A stretch of DNA of 64,000 nt from Herbidospora sakaeratensis (GTDB lineage Bacteria; Actinomycetota; Actinomycetes; Streptosporangiales; Streptosporangiaceae). The position numbers were made by a program, and so were the translations under genes. Positions 23,540 through 32,300 of this stretch are shown one piece after another. The DNA lies in assembly GCF_001570525.1 (NCBI RefSeq), contig NZ_BBXC01000010.1, positions 124,001-188,000 of the forward strand. The letters run 5' to 3'. The notes under the pieces were generated by a model. The model saw nothing but the letters and a program-made list of their open reading frames with translations. It was not told the origin of the DNA and did no database searches. Positions within the stretch are counted from its first letter, which is position 1; every line of letters starts with the position of its first letter.

Positions 23540-24579
23540 TCCGCATCGGGATCTTCCTGGTCGGCGCGTTGTTCCCCGGCCAGACCTCCGGCGAGGTGCT
23601 GCGGAACACCGTCGAGACCGTCGTCGCCGCCGAGCGGGCCGGCTTCGACGACGCCTGGCTGGCCGAACACCACTTCATGTCCTACGGCGTGATCCCCTCG
23701 CCCGTCACGCTGGCCGGGGTCGCCCTGGGCCGCACCTCGCGCATCCACGTCGGCACCGCCGTCAGCGTGTTGTCGGCCCGCCACCCGGTCGCCCTCGCCG
23801 AGGAGGCCGCGATCCTGCACCACACGTCGGGCGGCCGCTTCGAACTCGGCGTGGGACGCGGCGGACCGTGGGTCGACCTGGAGGTCTTCGGCACCGGCCT
23901 GCCCCGGTACGAACGCGGCTTCGCAGAGTCACTAGACCTGCTCTGCTCGGCCCTGACCAGCGAGAACGTCTCGGCCGACGGGGAGTTCTTCCGGTTCCGC
24001 GAGGTGCCCATGACGCCCGAGCCGCCGGGCCTGCGCCCGGTCGTCGCCTGCACCTCGGCCGAGACCGCCGACCTGGCCGCCGCGCGCGGGCTGCCGATGT
24101 TGCTGGGCCTGCACGTCGGCGACGCGGAGAAGGCCGCGATGCTGGCCCGGTATCAGGACCGGGCGGCGCCCGGGTGTTCGTCGCCGCGCGCGGAGACGGT
24201 CCCGGCCGACCACGTCGGGGCCGCCGTCGGTTTTGTCGCTGACACCACCGAGGATGCGGTCGCCGAGCTCAAGAGGGCCATGCCCCGATGGTTGCGCCCC
24301 GGCCTGGCCGGATACGTCCCGGTCGACGGCCGCCCGCGCCCCGCCCGCGACGTCGACGCCTACGTCGACCTGCTCTGCCGCATCCACCCGGTCGGCTCGC
24401 CGGAGCACTGCGTGCGGGTCCTGCGCGAGACGATCCGGACGACCGGCCTCGACCGCGTGATCCTCCTGGTGGAGGGCGCCGGCGACCACCGGAGGACGCT
24501 GGAGAACGTGGCCCGGCTGGGACGTGACGTGCTGCCGCCGCTACGTGAACACGAGATTGCCTATAAAAGAGGTAGGTAA
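23536..24579 (+). CDS. luciferase-like (LLM class) flavin-dependent oxidoreductase
   Basis: A 347-residue protein of the bacterial luciferase-like fold. It starts (L/M)IRIGIFLVGALFPGQ and has FDDAWLAEHHFMSYG, GRTSRIHVGTAVSVL and ELGVGRGG, the usual F420/FMN-binding TIM-barrel pattern. The only start that fits both the family N-terminus and an ideal ribosome binding site (AAGGAGG, 5 nt upstream) is CTG 23536, which overlaps the MMPL stop as CTGA. GTG 23503 would add 11 residues inside the MMPL gene with no good site. It is coupled to the exporter, so it may modify the exported compound. Confidence 0.85.
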   Translation: MIRIGIFLVGALFPGQTSGEVLRNTVETVVAAERAGFDDAWLAEHHFMSYGVIPSPVTLAGVALGRTSRIHVGTAVSVLSARHPVALAEEAAILHHTSGGRFELGVGRGGPWVDLEVFGTGLPRYERGFAESLDLLCSALTSENVSADGEFFRFREVPMTPEPPGLRPVVACTSAETADLAAARGLPMLLGLHVGDAEKAAMLARYQDRAAPGCSSPRAETVPADHVGAAVGFVADTTEDAVAELKRAMPRWLRPGLAGYVPVDGRPRPARDVDAYVDLLCRIHPVGSPEHCVRVLRETIRTTGLDRVILLVEGAGDHRRTLENVARLGRDVLPPLREHEIAYKRGR

Positions 24580-24588
24580 AGTTGCCTA
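24573..24588. promoter_or_regulatory. imperfect palindrome before the FAD protein gene
   Basis: TAGGTAA and TTGCCTA (6 of 7 pairs match) around AG, in an A/T-rich patch that overlaps the stop of the oxidoreductase gene and lies 10 bp before the next ATG. It could be an operator. It faintly recalls actinobacterial iron boxes but is one base short and has a mismatch. Confidence 0.3.
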
Positions 24589-24598
24589 TCCTGAGGGC

Positions 24599-25900
24599 AT
24601 GACTCCCGTCATCGTGGTCGTGGGCGGTGGGGCCAGTGGCACCCTGGCCGCCGTTCACCTGCTGCACAACGCACGCGCCCGCCGGCTCCCGCTGCACGTC
24701 GTGCTGATCGACCGGTACGCCCGCCACGGCCTCGGTCAGGCCTACTCCACCACCGATCCCGCCCATCTCCTCAACGCCGCCGCCGTGAAGATGAGCGCGC
24801 TCCAGCACGACCCCCACGACTTCGTCCGCTGGGCCAAGGCCCCCGACTGCGCCTTCCTGCCCCGGCAGACCTACGGCCACTACCTGCGGGACGTCCTGGA
24901 GCGTGCCCAGGACGGGCCCGAGCGCACCGTCCAGCGGGTCACCGGCGAGGTGGCGGCGGTCTCGCGGCGGCCCTACCGGGTGGCGCTCGCCGACGGGAGG
25001 CGCTACGACGCCGACGCGATCGTGCTGGCCACCGGCAACGCCGCGCCCGGGCTGCGGCTGCCCGGCGAACGATGTACCAACGACCCGTGGGCGGTGGGCG
25101 CGCTCGGCGAGGTCGCCGACGGCGACGTCCTCGTCGTCGGGACCGGGCTGACCATGGTCGACATGGCCGTCACGCTCAGCCGTACGCCCGGCCGGACCGT
25201 CTACGCGGTGTCGCGGCACGGGCTGCTGCCCCGCGTGCACAAGGAGGGGCCGGTGGTGCCCCGGCCGGTCGTGCTGCCCGACGGGTCGCTGACCCTGCGG
25301 GTGCTGTTCCGCGCGGTGCGCGAGGCGGCGTCCCACGGCGACTGGCGAGAGGTGGTCGACGGGCTGCGGCCCCGGGTGCCGGAGTTGTGGTCGCGGCTCC
25401 CGCTGCGGGAGCAGCGCCGTTTCCTGGCGCTGGCGGCGCGCCACTGGGAGATCCACCGGCACCGGATCCCGCCCGTCACCGCCGCGAAGATCGAGAGCCT
25501 GCGGGCCGTCGGCCGGTTGAGGCTGCTGAGCGGCTGCGTCGACGGGGTCACGGCCCGCGCCGACGGGGTGACGGTGCACCTGAAGGACCGCGACCTGCCC
25601 GTCTCCTGGGTGGTCAACGCGACCGGGCCCGGCTCGGTCTGCGCCCGCGACCCGCTGCTGACCCGGCTCATGGGCGAGGGCCTGGTGCGGGCCGACCGGC
25701 TCGGGCTGGGCGTCGACGCCGACGCGCGCGGCCGCCTCGTCGACGCCACCGGCCGCCCCGACGACCGGCTGGTCACCCTCGGGCCGGTGCTGCGGGGCAG
25801 CCGCTACGAGACCACGGCCGTGCCGGAGATCCGGGAGCAGGCCGCGACGCTCGCCCCCCACGTCATCGACGAGATAGCGCGGTGGCCAAGTGTGATCTAG
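24599..25900 (+). CDS. FAD/NAD(P)-binding protein
   Basis: A 433-residue flavoprotein. It has an N-terminal dinucleotide fold VVVGGGASGTLAAVHLL, the family block GLGQAYSTTDPAHLLNA, and a second nucleotide motif near residue 180 (LVVGTGLTMVDMAVTL). This matches the FAD-NAD(P)-binding family (PF13454 type) often called hydroxyacylglutathione- or thiol-related in actinomycetes without real evidence; the substrate is unknown. ATG 24599 follows GAGGG. It is 19 bp after the LLM gene and may be in the same transcript, though an A/T-rich patch with a palindrome lies between. Confidence 0.85.
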   Translation: MTPVIVVVGGGASGTLAAVHLLHNARARRLPLHVVLIDRYARHGLGQAYSTTDPAHLLNAAAVKMSALQHDPHDFVRWAKAPDCAFLPRQTYGHYLRDVLERAQDGPERTVQRVTGEVAAVSRRPYRVALADGRRYDADAIVLATGNAAPGLRLPGERCTNDPWAVGALGEVADGDVLVVGTGLTMVDMAVTLSRTPGRTVYAVSRHGLLPRVHKEGPVVPRPVVLPDGSLTLRVLFRAVREAASHGDWREVVDGLRPRVPELWSRLPLREQRRFLALAARHWEIHRHRIPPVTAAKIESLRAVGRLRLLSGCVDGVTARADGVTVHLKDRDLPVSWVVNATGPGSVCARDPLLTRLMGEGLVRADRLGLGVDADARGRLVDATGRPDDRLVTLGPVLRGSRYETTAVPEIREQAATLAPHVIDEIARWPSVI

Positions 25901-25906
25901 ATCACA
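25891..25906. promoter_or_regulatory. perfect CRP-type palindrome
   Basis: TGTGATCTAGATCACA is a perfect 16-bp palindrome with exactly the TGTGA-N6-TCACA pattern bound by CRP/FNR-family regulators. It overlaps the stop codon of the FAD protein gene and lies 62 bp upstream of the glycosyltransferase start, in an A/T-rich region, where a class I or II activator could sit. Actinobacterial Crp proteins recognise this pattern. Confidence 0.7.
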
Positions 25907-25968
25907 TAAGCGAATTGTGTGTTCACCGCGTCTTAATAACGGGGAAATCACACATTTCAAAGGGGAAA

Positions 25969-27231
25969 ATGTTGCCCATTTCGGGAGCTTCACGACGGGC
26001 GGTCATCCGATTCCTGGAGAAACGCGATCAGCGACGGGCCAGAAAAGCTCCACCACCCGACACGCGCGAGATCCGTATTCTCCTGCTCCACGCCTATGGT
26101 TTGGGCGGCACCATCAGAACGGTCTTCAACCTGGCCGCCCACCTGGCCGAACGGCATGACGTCGAGATCGTCAGCGTCGTCCGCGAGCTCCCCGATTTCT
26201 TCTTCGAACCGCCGCCCGGAGTGCGGATCACGTATCTCGACGATCGGGTGAACGGCAGAAAAGGACTGCTCAACCGTTTCCGCAGCCGCCTGACCCCGCC
26301 CGACGAGGCCGCCGCCCACTGGTACACCCTGAAGACCGACCTCGCCCTGGCCCGCTACATCCGCAGCCGGCGCGGCGGCGTCCTGATCGGCACCCGCCCG
26401 GCCCTCAACCTGCTGATCGCCCGGTTCGCCGGACCCGAGGTGATCACGATCGGCCAGGAGCACGCGAACCTCCCGTCGCACGGCGAGGAGACCCGGAAGC
26501 AGATCGCCCGCCGCTACGGCCGCCTGACCGCCGTGGCGACGCTCACCGAGACCGACCTGCGGTCGTACCGGAAGGCCCTGAAGAAGCGCCCGGCCCATCT
26601 GGTGCGGATCCCGAACGCGGTGCCGAAGCTGACCGGCGCGTCGGCGCACCGCACCGCGCCGGTCGCGGTGGCCATCGGGCGGCTCGCCCACGTCAAGGGC
26701 TACGACCTGCTGATCCGCGCCTGGGCCCACGTCCACCGCGCCCACCCCGACTGGGAACTGCGCATCTACGGCTCGGGGGCCCGCCACGACAAGCTCCAGG
26801 AGTCGATCGAGAAGAAGGAGCTGACCGGCTGCGTGCGCCTCATGGGCCCGGCCACCGACGTGGGCGCGGTGCTGGCCGAGGCGTCGATCAACGTGCTCAG
26901 CAGCCGCCGCGAGGGCATGCCGATGACCATCCTGGAGGCCATGAGCGTCGGCGTCCCGGTCGTCGCCTACGACTGCCCGACGGGCCCGGCCGAGATCATC
27001 ACCGACGGCCACAACGGCCTGCTCGTGCCGGCCGGCAAGATCCACGCCCTGGCCGACGCCATCGGCCGCCTCATCGTCGACCCGGGCCTGCGCACCCACC
27101 TGGCCGAGAACGGCCTGGCCACCGCCAAGGAGTACGACATGACGACGATCGGGCCGCAGTGGGAGGACCTGCTCAGCGTGTGCTCAGCGGCGTCTCCTCG
27201 GTCAGGCGGGACAACTTCTCCGGGTTCCTGA
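25969..27231 (+). CDS. glycosyltransferase family 4 (GT-B fold)
   Basis: A 420-residue cytoplasmic or membrane-associated glycosyltransferase. The N-terminal domain has the acceptor loop YGLGGTIRTVFNLA, and the C-terminal donor domain has IGRLAHVKGYDLLIRAW and the E-x7-E motif EGMPMTILEAMSVGVPVVAYD. It transfers a nucleotide-sugar residue to an unknown acceptor, perhaps an envelope glycan. The start ATG 25969 follows AAAGGGG. The last 59 bp overlap the convergent sigma-factor gene, giving a low-complexity tail (residues about 402-420). A CRP-type site lies upstream. Confidence 0.9.
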   Translation: MLPISGASRRAVIRFLEKRDQRRARKAPPPDTREIRILLLHAYGLGGTIRTVFNLAAHLAERHDVEIVSVVRELPDFFFEPPPGVRITYLDDRVNGRKGLLNRFRSRLTPPDEAAAHWYTLKTDLALARYIRSRRGGVLIGTRPALNLLIARFAGPEVITIGQEHANLPSHGEETRKQIARRYGRLTAVATLTETDLRSYRKALKKRPAHLVRIPNAVPKLTGASAHRTAPVAVAIGRLAHVKGYDLLIRAWAHVHRAHPDWELRIYGSGARHDKLQESIEKKELTGCVRLMGPATDVGAVLAEASINVLSSRREGMPMTILEAMSVGVPVVAYDCPTGPAEIITDGHNGLLVPAGKIHALADAIGRLIVDPGLRTHLAENGLATAKEYDMTTIGPQWEDLLSVCSAASPRSGGTTSPGS

Positions 27232-28093
27232 CGTAGTAGACCTCGGTGATCAGGCCGTCCTCGACGCGCATGGACATCAGGCCGTCGAGGACGCCGTCGA
27301 GGTAGGCGAGGAAGGCCGGGCAGCCGTTGGCCTCGGTCGGCTCCAGGGTCATGACCGTGCCGAACGAGCGGAGGATGCCCGCGTAGAAGCGGATCATCTT
27401 CTCCGCGCCCACCAGCGGCCGGTGCATGGCCTGGATCTTGCCGCCGCCGTCGGCCAGCAGCACCACGTCGGGGGCCAGCAGGTCGAGCAGCCCCTGCGGG
27501 TTCCCGGTCTCGATCGCCTGCCGGAAGGCGGCCATCGCGTCTCTGGTCTCCTGCTGGGAGGGGGCGCCCCGGGGGCGGCGGGCGGCGACGTGCTCCCGGG
27601 CGCGGTGGGCGATCTGCCGGACCGCCGCCTGGGACTTGCCGACGGCTTCGGCGACCTCGGCGTACTCGAAGGCGAAGACCTCGCGCAGCACGAAGACGGC
27701 CCGCTCGGTCGGGGTCAGCGTCTCCAGGACCAGCAACATCGCCGTCGACAGGCTGTCGGCCAGCTCGACGTCGTCGGCGACGTCAGGGGCGGTCAGCAGG
27801 GGCTCGGGCAACCACGGGCCGAAGTAGGTCTCCTTGCGCCGGCCCAGCACCCGCAGCCGCCCGAGCGCCTGCCGGGTGGCGATGGTGACCAGGTAGGCGC
27901 GCTGGTCGCGGACCGCCGAGAGGTCCACGCCGGTCCACTTCAGCCACGTCTCCTGGACGACGTCCTCGGCGTCGGCGGCCGAGCCGAGCAGCTCGTAGGC
28001 GACGGTGAAGAGCAGGGTGCGGTGGGCGACGAAGGTCTCCGTCGCGGGATCGGTCATGTCCATCAGATGCCGGAACTCGTCTTTTCGTGACAT
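27173..28093 (-). CDS. ECF41-type RNA polymerase sigma factor with SnoaL-like C-terminal domain
   Basis: A 306-residue sigma factor: sigma2 region about 20-85 (ELLGSAADAEDVVQETWLKW), sigma4 about 125-175 (LTPTERAVFVLREVF, YAEVAEAVGKSQAAVRQIAHRAR), and a SnoaL/NTF2-like extension from about 185. The extension carries the DGGGK motif near residue 218, the hallmark of ECF41 proteins, in which the extension replaces an anti-sigma factor. ECF41 sigma factors usually drive a neighbouring oxidoreductase gene; the divergent FAD oxidoreductase fits. The tail overlaps the glycosyltransferase gene by 59 bp. Confidence 0.93.
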   Translation of the reverse strand: MSRKDEFRHLMDMTDPATETFVAHRTLLFTVAYELLGSAADAEDVVQETWLKWTGVDLSAVRDQRAYLVTIATRQALGRLRVLGRRKETYFGPWLPEPLLTAPDVADDVELADSLSTAMLLVLETLTPTERAVFVLREVFAFEYAEVAEAVGKSQAAVRQIAHRAREHVAARRPRGAPSQQETRDAMAAFRQAIETGNPQGLLDLLAPDVVLLADGGGKIQAMHRPLVGAEKMIRFYAGILRSFGTVMTLEPTEANGCPAFLAYLDGVLDGLMSMRVEDGLITEVYYVRNPEKLSRLTEETPLSTR

Positions 28094-28119
28094 GTCACAG
28101 GGAGGTCGTCAGAAGCATC
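28093..28119 (+). promoter_or_regulatory. candidate ECF41 promoter
   Basis: TGTCACA (28093-28099), the reported ECF41 -35 motif, overlaps the sigma factor's start codon and points toward the oxidoreductase. Sixteen bases later is CATC (28116-28119), one mismatch from the reported CGTC -10 motif. A true CGTC at 28107-28110 is too close. It fits a self-controlled sigma/oxidoreductase pair. Confidence 0.5.
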
Positions 28120-28153
28120 TCCATGTCCGAGGCGACCAGACAAGGAGACGGCG

Positions 28154-29209
28154 ATGCACATCGTGGTGATCGGAGCCGGATACGCGGGCACCTACGCGGC
28201 CAACCGGCTCGCCAGGAAGACCGAAGCACAGATCACGGTGGTCAACCCGCGCGGCCACTTCGTGGAGCGGCCCCGGCTGCACCAGACGTTGTCGGGCACC
28301 GGCCGCGACGTCACCCCGCTCACGTCGATGATGCGGGCGGGCGTCACGGTCCGGGTCGCGGCCGTCGACAAGATCGGCGACGGGGTGGTCAGGCTCGACG
28401 ACGGCGACTCGCTCGGCTTCGACCACGCCGTGCTGGCCGTCGGCAGCACGGTCCGGCCGATGCCGGGCACCGTCGCGGTGGGCACCTGGGAGGGGGCCCA
28501 GGAGGGCCGGGCCCGCCTCGCCGCGCTCGGCCCGGGGGCCTGGGTCACCGTCGTCGGCGGCGGCCCGACCGGGCTGGAGACGGCCTCGGAGGTCGCGGCG
28601 GCCCGGCCCGACCTGCGGGTCAGGCTGGTCGGCGCGCGGATCGGGGAGGCGTTCAACCCCAAGGCGCGGCGGCGGCTGTTCGCCGCGCTGGCCGGGCTGA
28701 AGGTGGAGGTCGTCGAGGACACCCTCACGGAGGCGGGCGAGGGCTTCGTCCGGGTCGGCTCGGGCCGGGAACTGGAGTCGGGCCTGACCCTCTGGGCGAT
28801 CGTGTCGGGCGTCGGCGACCTCGCGGCACGCAGCGGCTTCACCGTGAACGAGGAGGGCCGGATCGCCGTCGACGACTATCTGCGCAGCGTCGACGACCCC
28901 CGCGTCTTCGCCGCCGGCGACTGCGCGGCCGTGCCGGGGGCGCGGTTCGCCTGCCAGACCGCCATCCCGCAGGGCGCCCGCGCGGCCGACAACCTCATCC
29001 GCCTGATCGAGGGCCGCCCGCTCCGGCCGCACGAGTTCCGCTACCAGGGCATCTGCATCAGCCTCGGCCGCAAGGACGCGCTGCTCCAGGTGTCGCACGC
29101 CGACGACAGCCCGGCCCGGGCGTTCTTCGGCAGTGGCCCGGCCGTGCTGGCCAAGGAGACGGTGCTGCGGGGCATCAAGGTCGGCGTACGGATGGGCGTG
29201 GGGATGTGA
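28154..29209 (+). CDS. NADH dehydrogenase-like FAD oxidoreductase
   Basis: A 351-residue pyridine nucleotide-disulfide reductase family protein. It has FAD motif VIGAGYAGTYAANRL at the N-terminus, a second nucleotide motif VVGGGPTGLETASEV near residue 135, and the late FAD motif RVFAAGDCA near 252. It resembles type II NADH dehydrogenase-like enzymes but is shorter and has no membrane tail. ATG 28154 follows AAGGAGA. It is divergent from the ECF41 sigma factor and is its probable target, perhaps in a redox stress response. Confidence 0.9.
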   Translation: MHIVVIGAGYAGTYAANRLARKTEAQITVVNPRGHFVERPRLHQTLSGTGRDVTPLTSMMRAGVTVRVAAVDKIGDGVVRLDDGDSLGFDHAVLAVGSTVRPMPGTVAVGTWEGAQEGRARLAALGPGAWVTVVGGGPTGLETASEVAAARPDLRVRLVGARIGEAFNPKARRRLFAALAGLKVEVVEDTLTEAGEGFVRVGSGRELESGLTLWAIVSGVGDLAARSGFTVNEEGRIAVDDYLRSVDDPRVFAAGDCAAVPGARFACQTAIPQGARAADNLIRLIEGRPLRPHEFRYQGICISLGRKDALLQVSHADDSPARAFFGSGPAVLAKETVLRGIKVGVRMGVGM

Positions 29210-29378
29210 GGCCATCCCAACTACTCGAAATACATCCGACCTGTTGATCGTATTGTTGCGGGGATGAAGGGTTTTGGGGGGTTGTCGGCACGGAAACATC
29301 GGATGCCAGCCCTTGTTTCACGGTTATTTCGGTGCTATTTCCTTGACTACCCCCCTCACCCTGACCGGAGGACCCCCC

Positions 29379-32300
29379 GTGCGCCGAAGATTGTGCATCG
29401 CCGGATTGGCGGTGTTCGCCATGGTGGCCGGTATGACCGCGATCACCCAGACGCAGGCGTCCGCGCTGGCCCTGCCGCCCACCGACGACCTGACCCTCTG
29501 GTACAACTCCCCGGCCACCAACTGGGAGACCCAGGCCCTCCCGATCGGCAACGGCCCCCTGGGCGCCAAGTTGTTCGGCGGCGTCGCCTCCGAGCAGATC
29601 CAGTTCAACGAGAAGACCCTGTGGACCGGCGGGCCCGGCGCGCAGGGCGGCTACAACCACGGCAACTGGACGTCCCCGCGTCCGGGGGCCATCGACAACA
29701 TCCAGGCGCAGATCGACCAGCAGGGCCGGATCACTCCGCAGACCGTGGCCAACGCTCTCGGCCAGGGCAAGACGAACTTCGGCTCCTACCAGACCTTCGG
29801 CGACCTGTTCCTCGACTTCGCCAACCCGCCCACCAGCACCAGCGAATACCGCCGCGAGCTGAGCCTGCGCGAGGCCATCGCCCGGGTGGGCTACACGGCC
29901 GGCGGCGTCGAGTACACCCGCGAGTACTTCGCCAGCAACCCGGGCAACGTCATCGTGGCCCGCATCTCGGCCAACCAGACCGGCCGGGTGTCGTTCACGC
30001 TGCGGCACACCTCGCCGCGCACCGACAAGACGGTCACCGCTTCGAACGGGCGGCTCACCATCAAGGGCGCGCTGGCCAACAACGGGCTGAAGTTCGAGGC
30101 CCAGGTCCAGGTCGTCAACCAGGGCGGCACCCGCACCGACGCCGGCGACCGGGTCACCGTCACCGGCGCGAACAGCGTGCTGCTGGTGCTCTCGGCCGGC
30201 ACCAGCTACTCCGACGTCTACCCGACCTACCGGGGGACCGACCCGGCCGCCGGGGTCACCTCGCGGGTGACCACCGCCGCCGCCAAGAGCTGGGACGACC
30301 TGAAGGCCGCCCACCTGGCCGACTACAAGAACCTGTTCGACCGGGTGAAACTGAACATCGGCCAGAGCAACCCGACCGTGCCGACCAACACGCTGCGCGC
30401 CAACTACACCGGCGGCTCCTCGACACAGGACCGGGCGCTGGAGGCGATGTTCTTCGCGTACGGCCGCTACCTGCTCATCTCCTCGTCGAGAGAGAACGAC
30501 ATCCTCCCGGCCAACCTGCAGGGCGTGTGGAACAACGTGGTGAACCCGCCATGGGACGCCGACTACCACGTCAACATCAACCTGCAGATGAACTACTGGC
30601 CGGCCGAGCAGACCAACCTCCGCGAGACCACCCGGCCCTACGACCGCTACGTCAACTCGATGGTCGCCCCCGGCCGGGTCACCGCCCAGAACATGTACGG
30701 CGCCCGGGGCTGGGTCGTCAACAACGAGACCAACCCCTACGGCTTCACCGGCGTGCACAACTACCCGCAGTCGTTCTGGTTCCCCGAGGCCGCCGCCTGG
30801 ACGACCCAGCACCTCTACGACAGCTACCGCTTCAACGGCGACGTCAACTACCTCCGGAACACCGCCTACCCGGCGATCAAGGGCGCGGCCGAGTTCTGGC
30901 TCGACTTCCTGCACGTCGACCCGCGTGACAACCGTCTGGTGGTCTCGCCGTCGTACTCCCCGGAGAACGGCGACTTCTCGGCGGGCGCGTCGATGTCGCA
31001 GCAGATCGTGCGCGAGGTCTTCACCAACGCCCTGGCCGCCGCCCGCACCCTGGGCGTCGACACCTCACTGCAGAACGAGCTGACCACCGCGTTGTCGCGG
31101 CTCGACCCGGGCCTGCGCATCGGCCGCTGGGGCCAGCTCCAGGAGTGGAAGACCGACTGGGACTCCCAGACCGACACCCACCGCCACGTGTCCCACCTGT
31201 TCGCCCTCCACCCGGGCAACCAGATCCTGCCGGGCACGGCCGAGGCCACCGCCGCCCGTGTCTCGCTGAACGCGCGCGGCGACGGCGGCACCGGCTGGTC
31301 GAAGGCGTGGAAGATCAACTTCTGGGCCCGCCTGCTCGACGGCAACCGCGCCCACAAGCTGCTGTCGGAGCAGCTGAAGTCGTCCACCCTCGACAACCTG
31401 TGGGACACCCACCCGCCGTTCCAGATCGACGGCAACTTCGGCGCGACCTCCGGCGTCGCCGAGATGCTCGTGCAGAGCCAGCACGACACCGTGCACGTGC
31501 TGCCCGCCCTGCCCTCGACCTGGGCCAACGGCTCGGTGACCGGCCTCAAGGCACGCGGCGACGTCACCGTCGACACGACCTGGAAGTCGGGCGCGGCCGA
31601 GACGATCACGCTGAAGACCACCCGCACCGCCCCGATCAAGGTCCGCACCGCGGCCGCCACGGGCACCTACTCGGTCAAGGACGAAACCGGCGCGACCGTC
31701 GCCGCCACCCGGACCGGCGACACGCTGAGCTGGAACACGACCGCCGGGAAGACGTACACGATCAGCTTCACCACCACCGGCGGCGGCACCAGCCAGACCG
31801 TCGAGGGCGAGGCGTTCACGTCGCAGTCGGGCGTGCAGCCCGCCGGGCACGCCACCGCCAGCGGCGGCCAGACCGTCGGCTACATCGACAACGGCGACTG
31901 GGCGGCCTACTCCCAGGTCAGCACCGCGGGGCTGCGCACCTTCAGCGCCCGGGTCTCCTCGGGCGGCCCCGGCGGCACGATCACGATCAGGGCCGGGTCG
32001 CAGACCGGGACCGTGCTCGGGACGGTGGCGGTCGCCCCGACCGGCAGCTGGGACACCTTCACCACGGTGACCACCACGCTGACCGGCTCGGGCTCCGGCC
32101 CGCTCTACCTGACCTTCTCCGGCGGGTCGGGCAGCCTGCTCGACGTCGACACCATCACCGTGTCGACCCAGGGCGGCACCGGGCCGCAGCCGCAGACCGT
32201 GCAGGGTGAGGCCTGGACGTCGATGAGCGGCGTGCAGCAGGCCGACCACCCGAGCGCCCAGGGCGGCTACTCGGTCGGTTACATCGACAACGGCGACTGG

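Noticed and set aside
24573-24588. DtxR/IdeR iron box
   Set aside because: One base shorter than the consensus and with a central mismatch; the adjacent genes show no iron or siderophore function.
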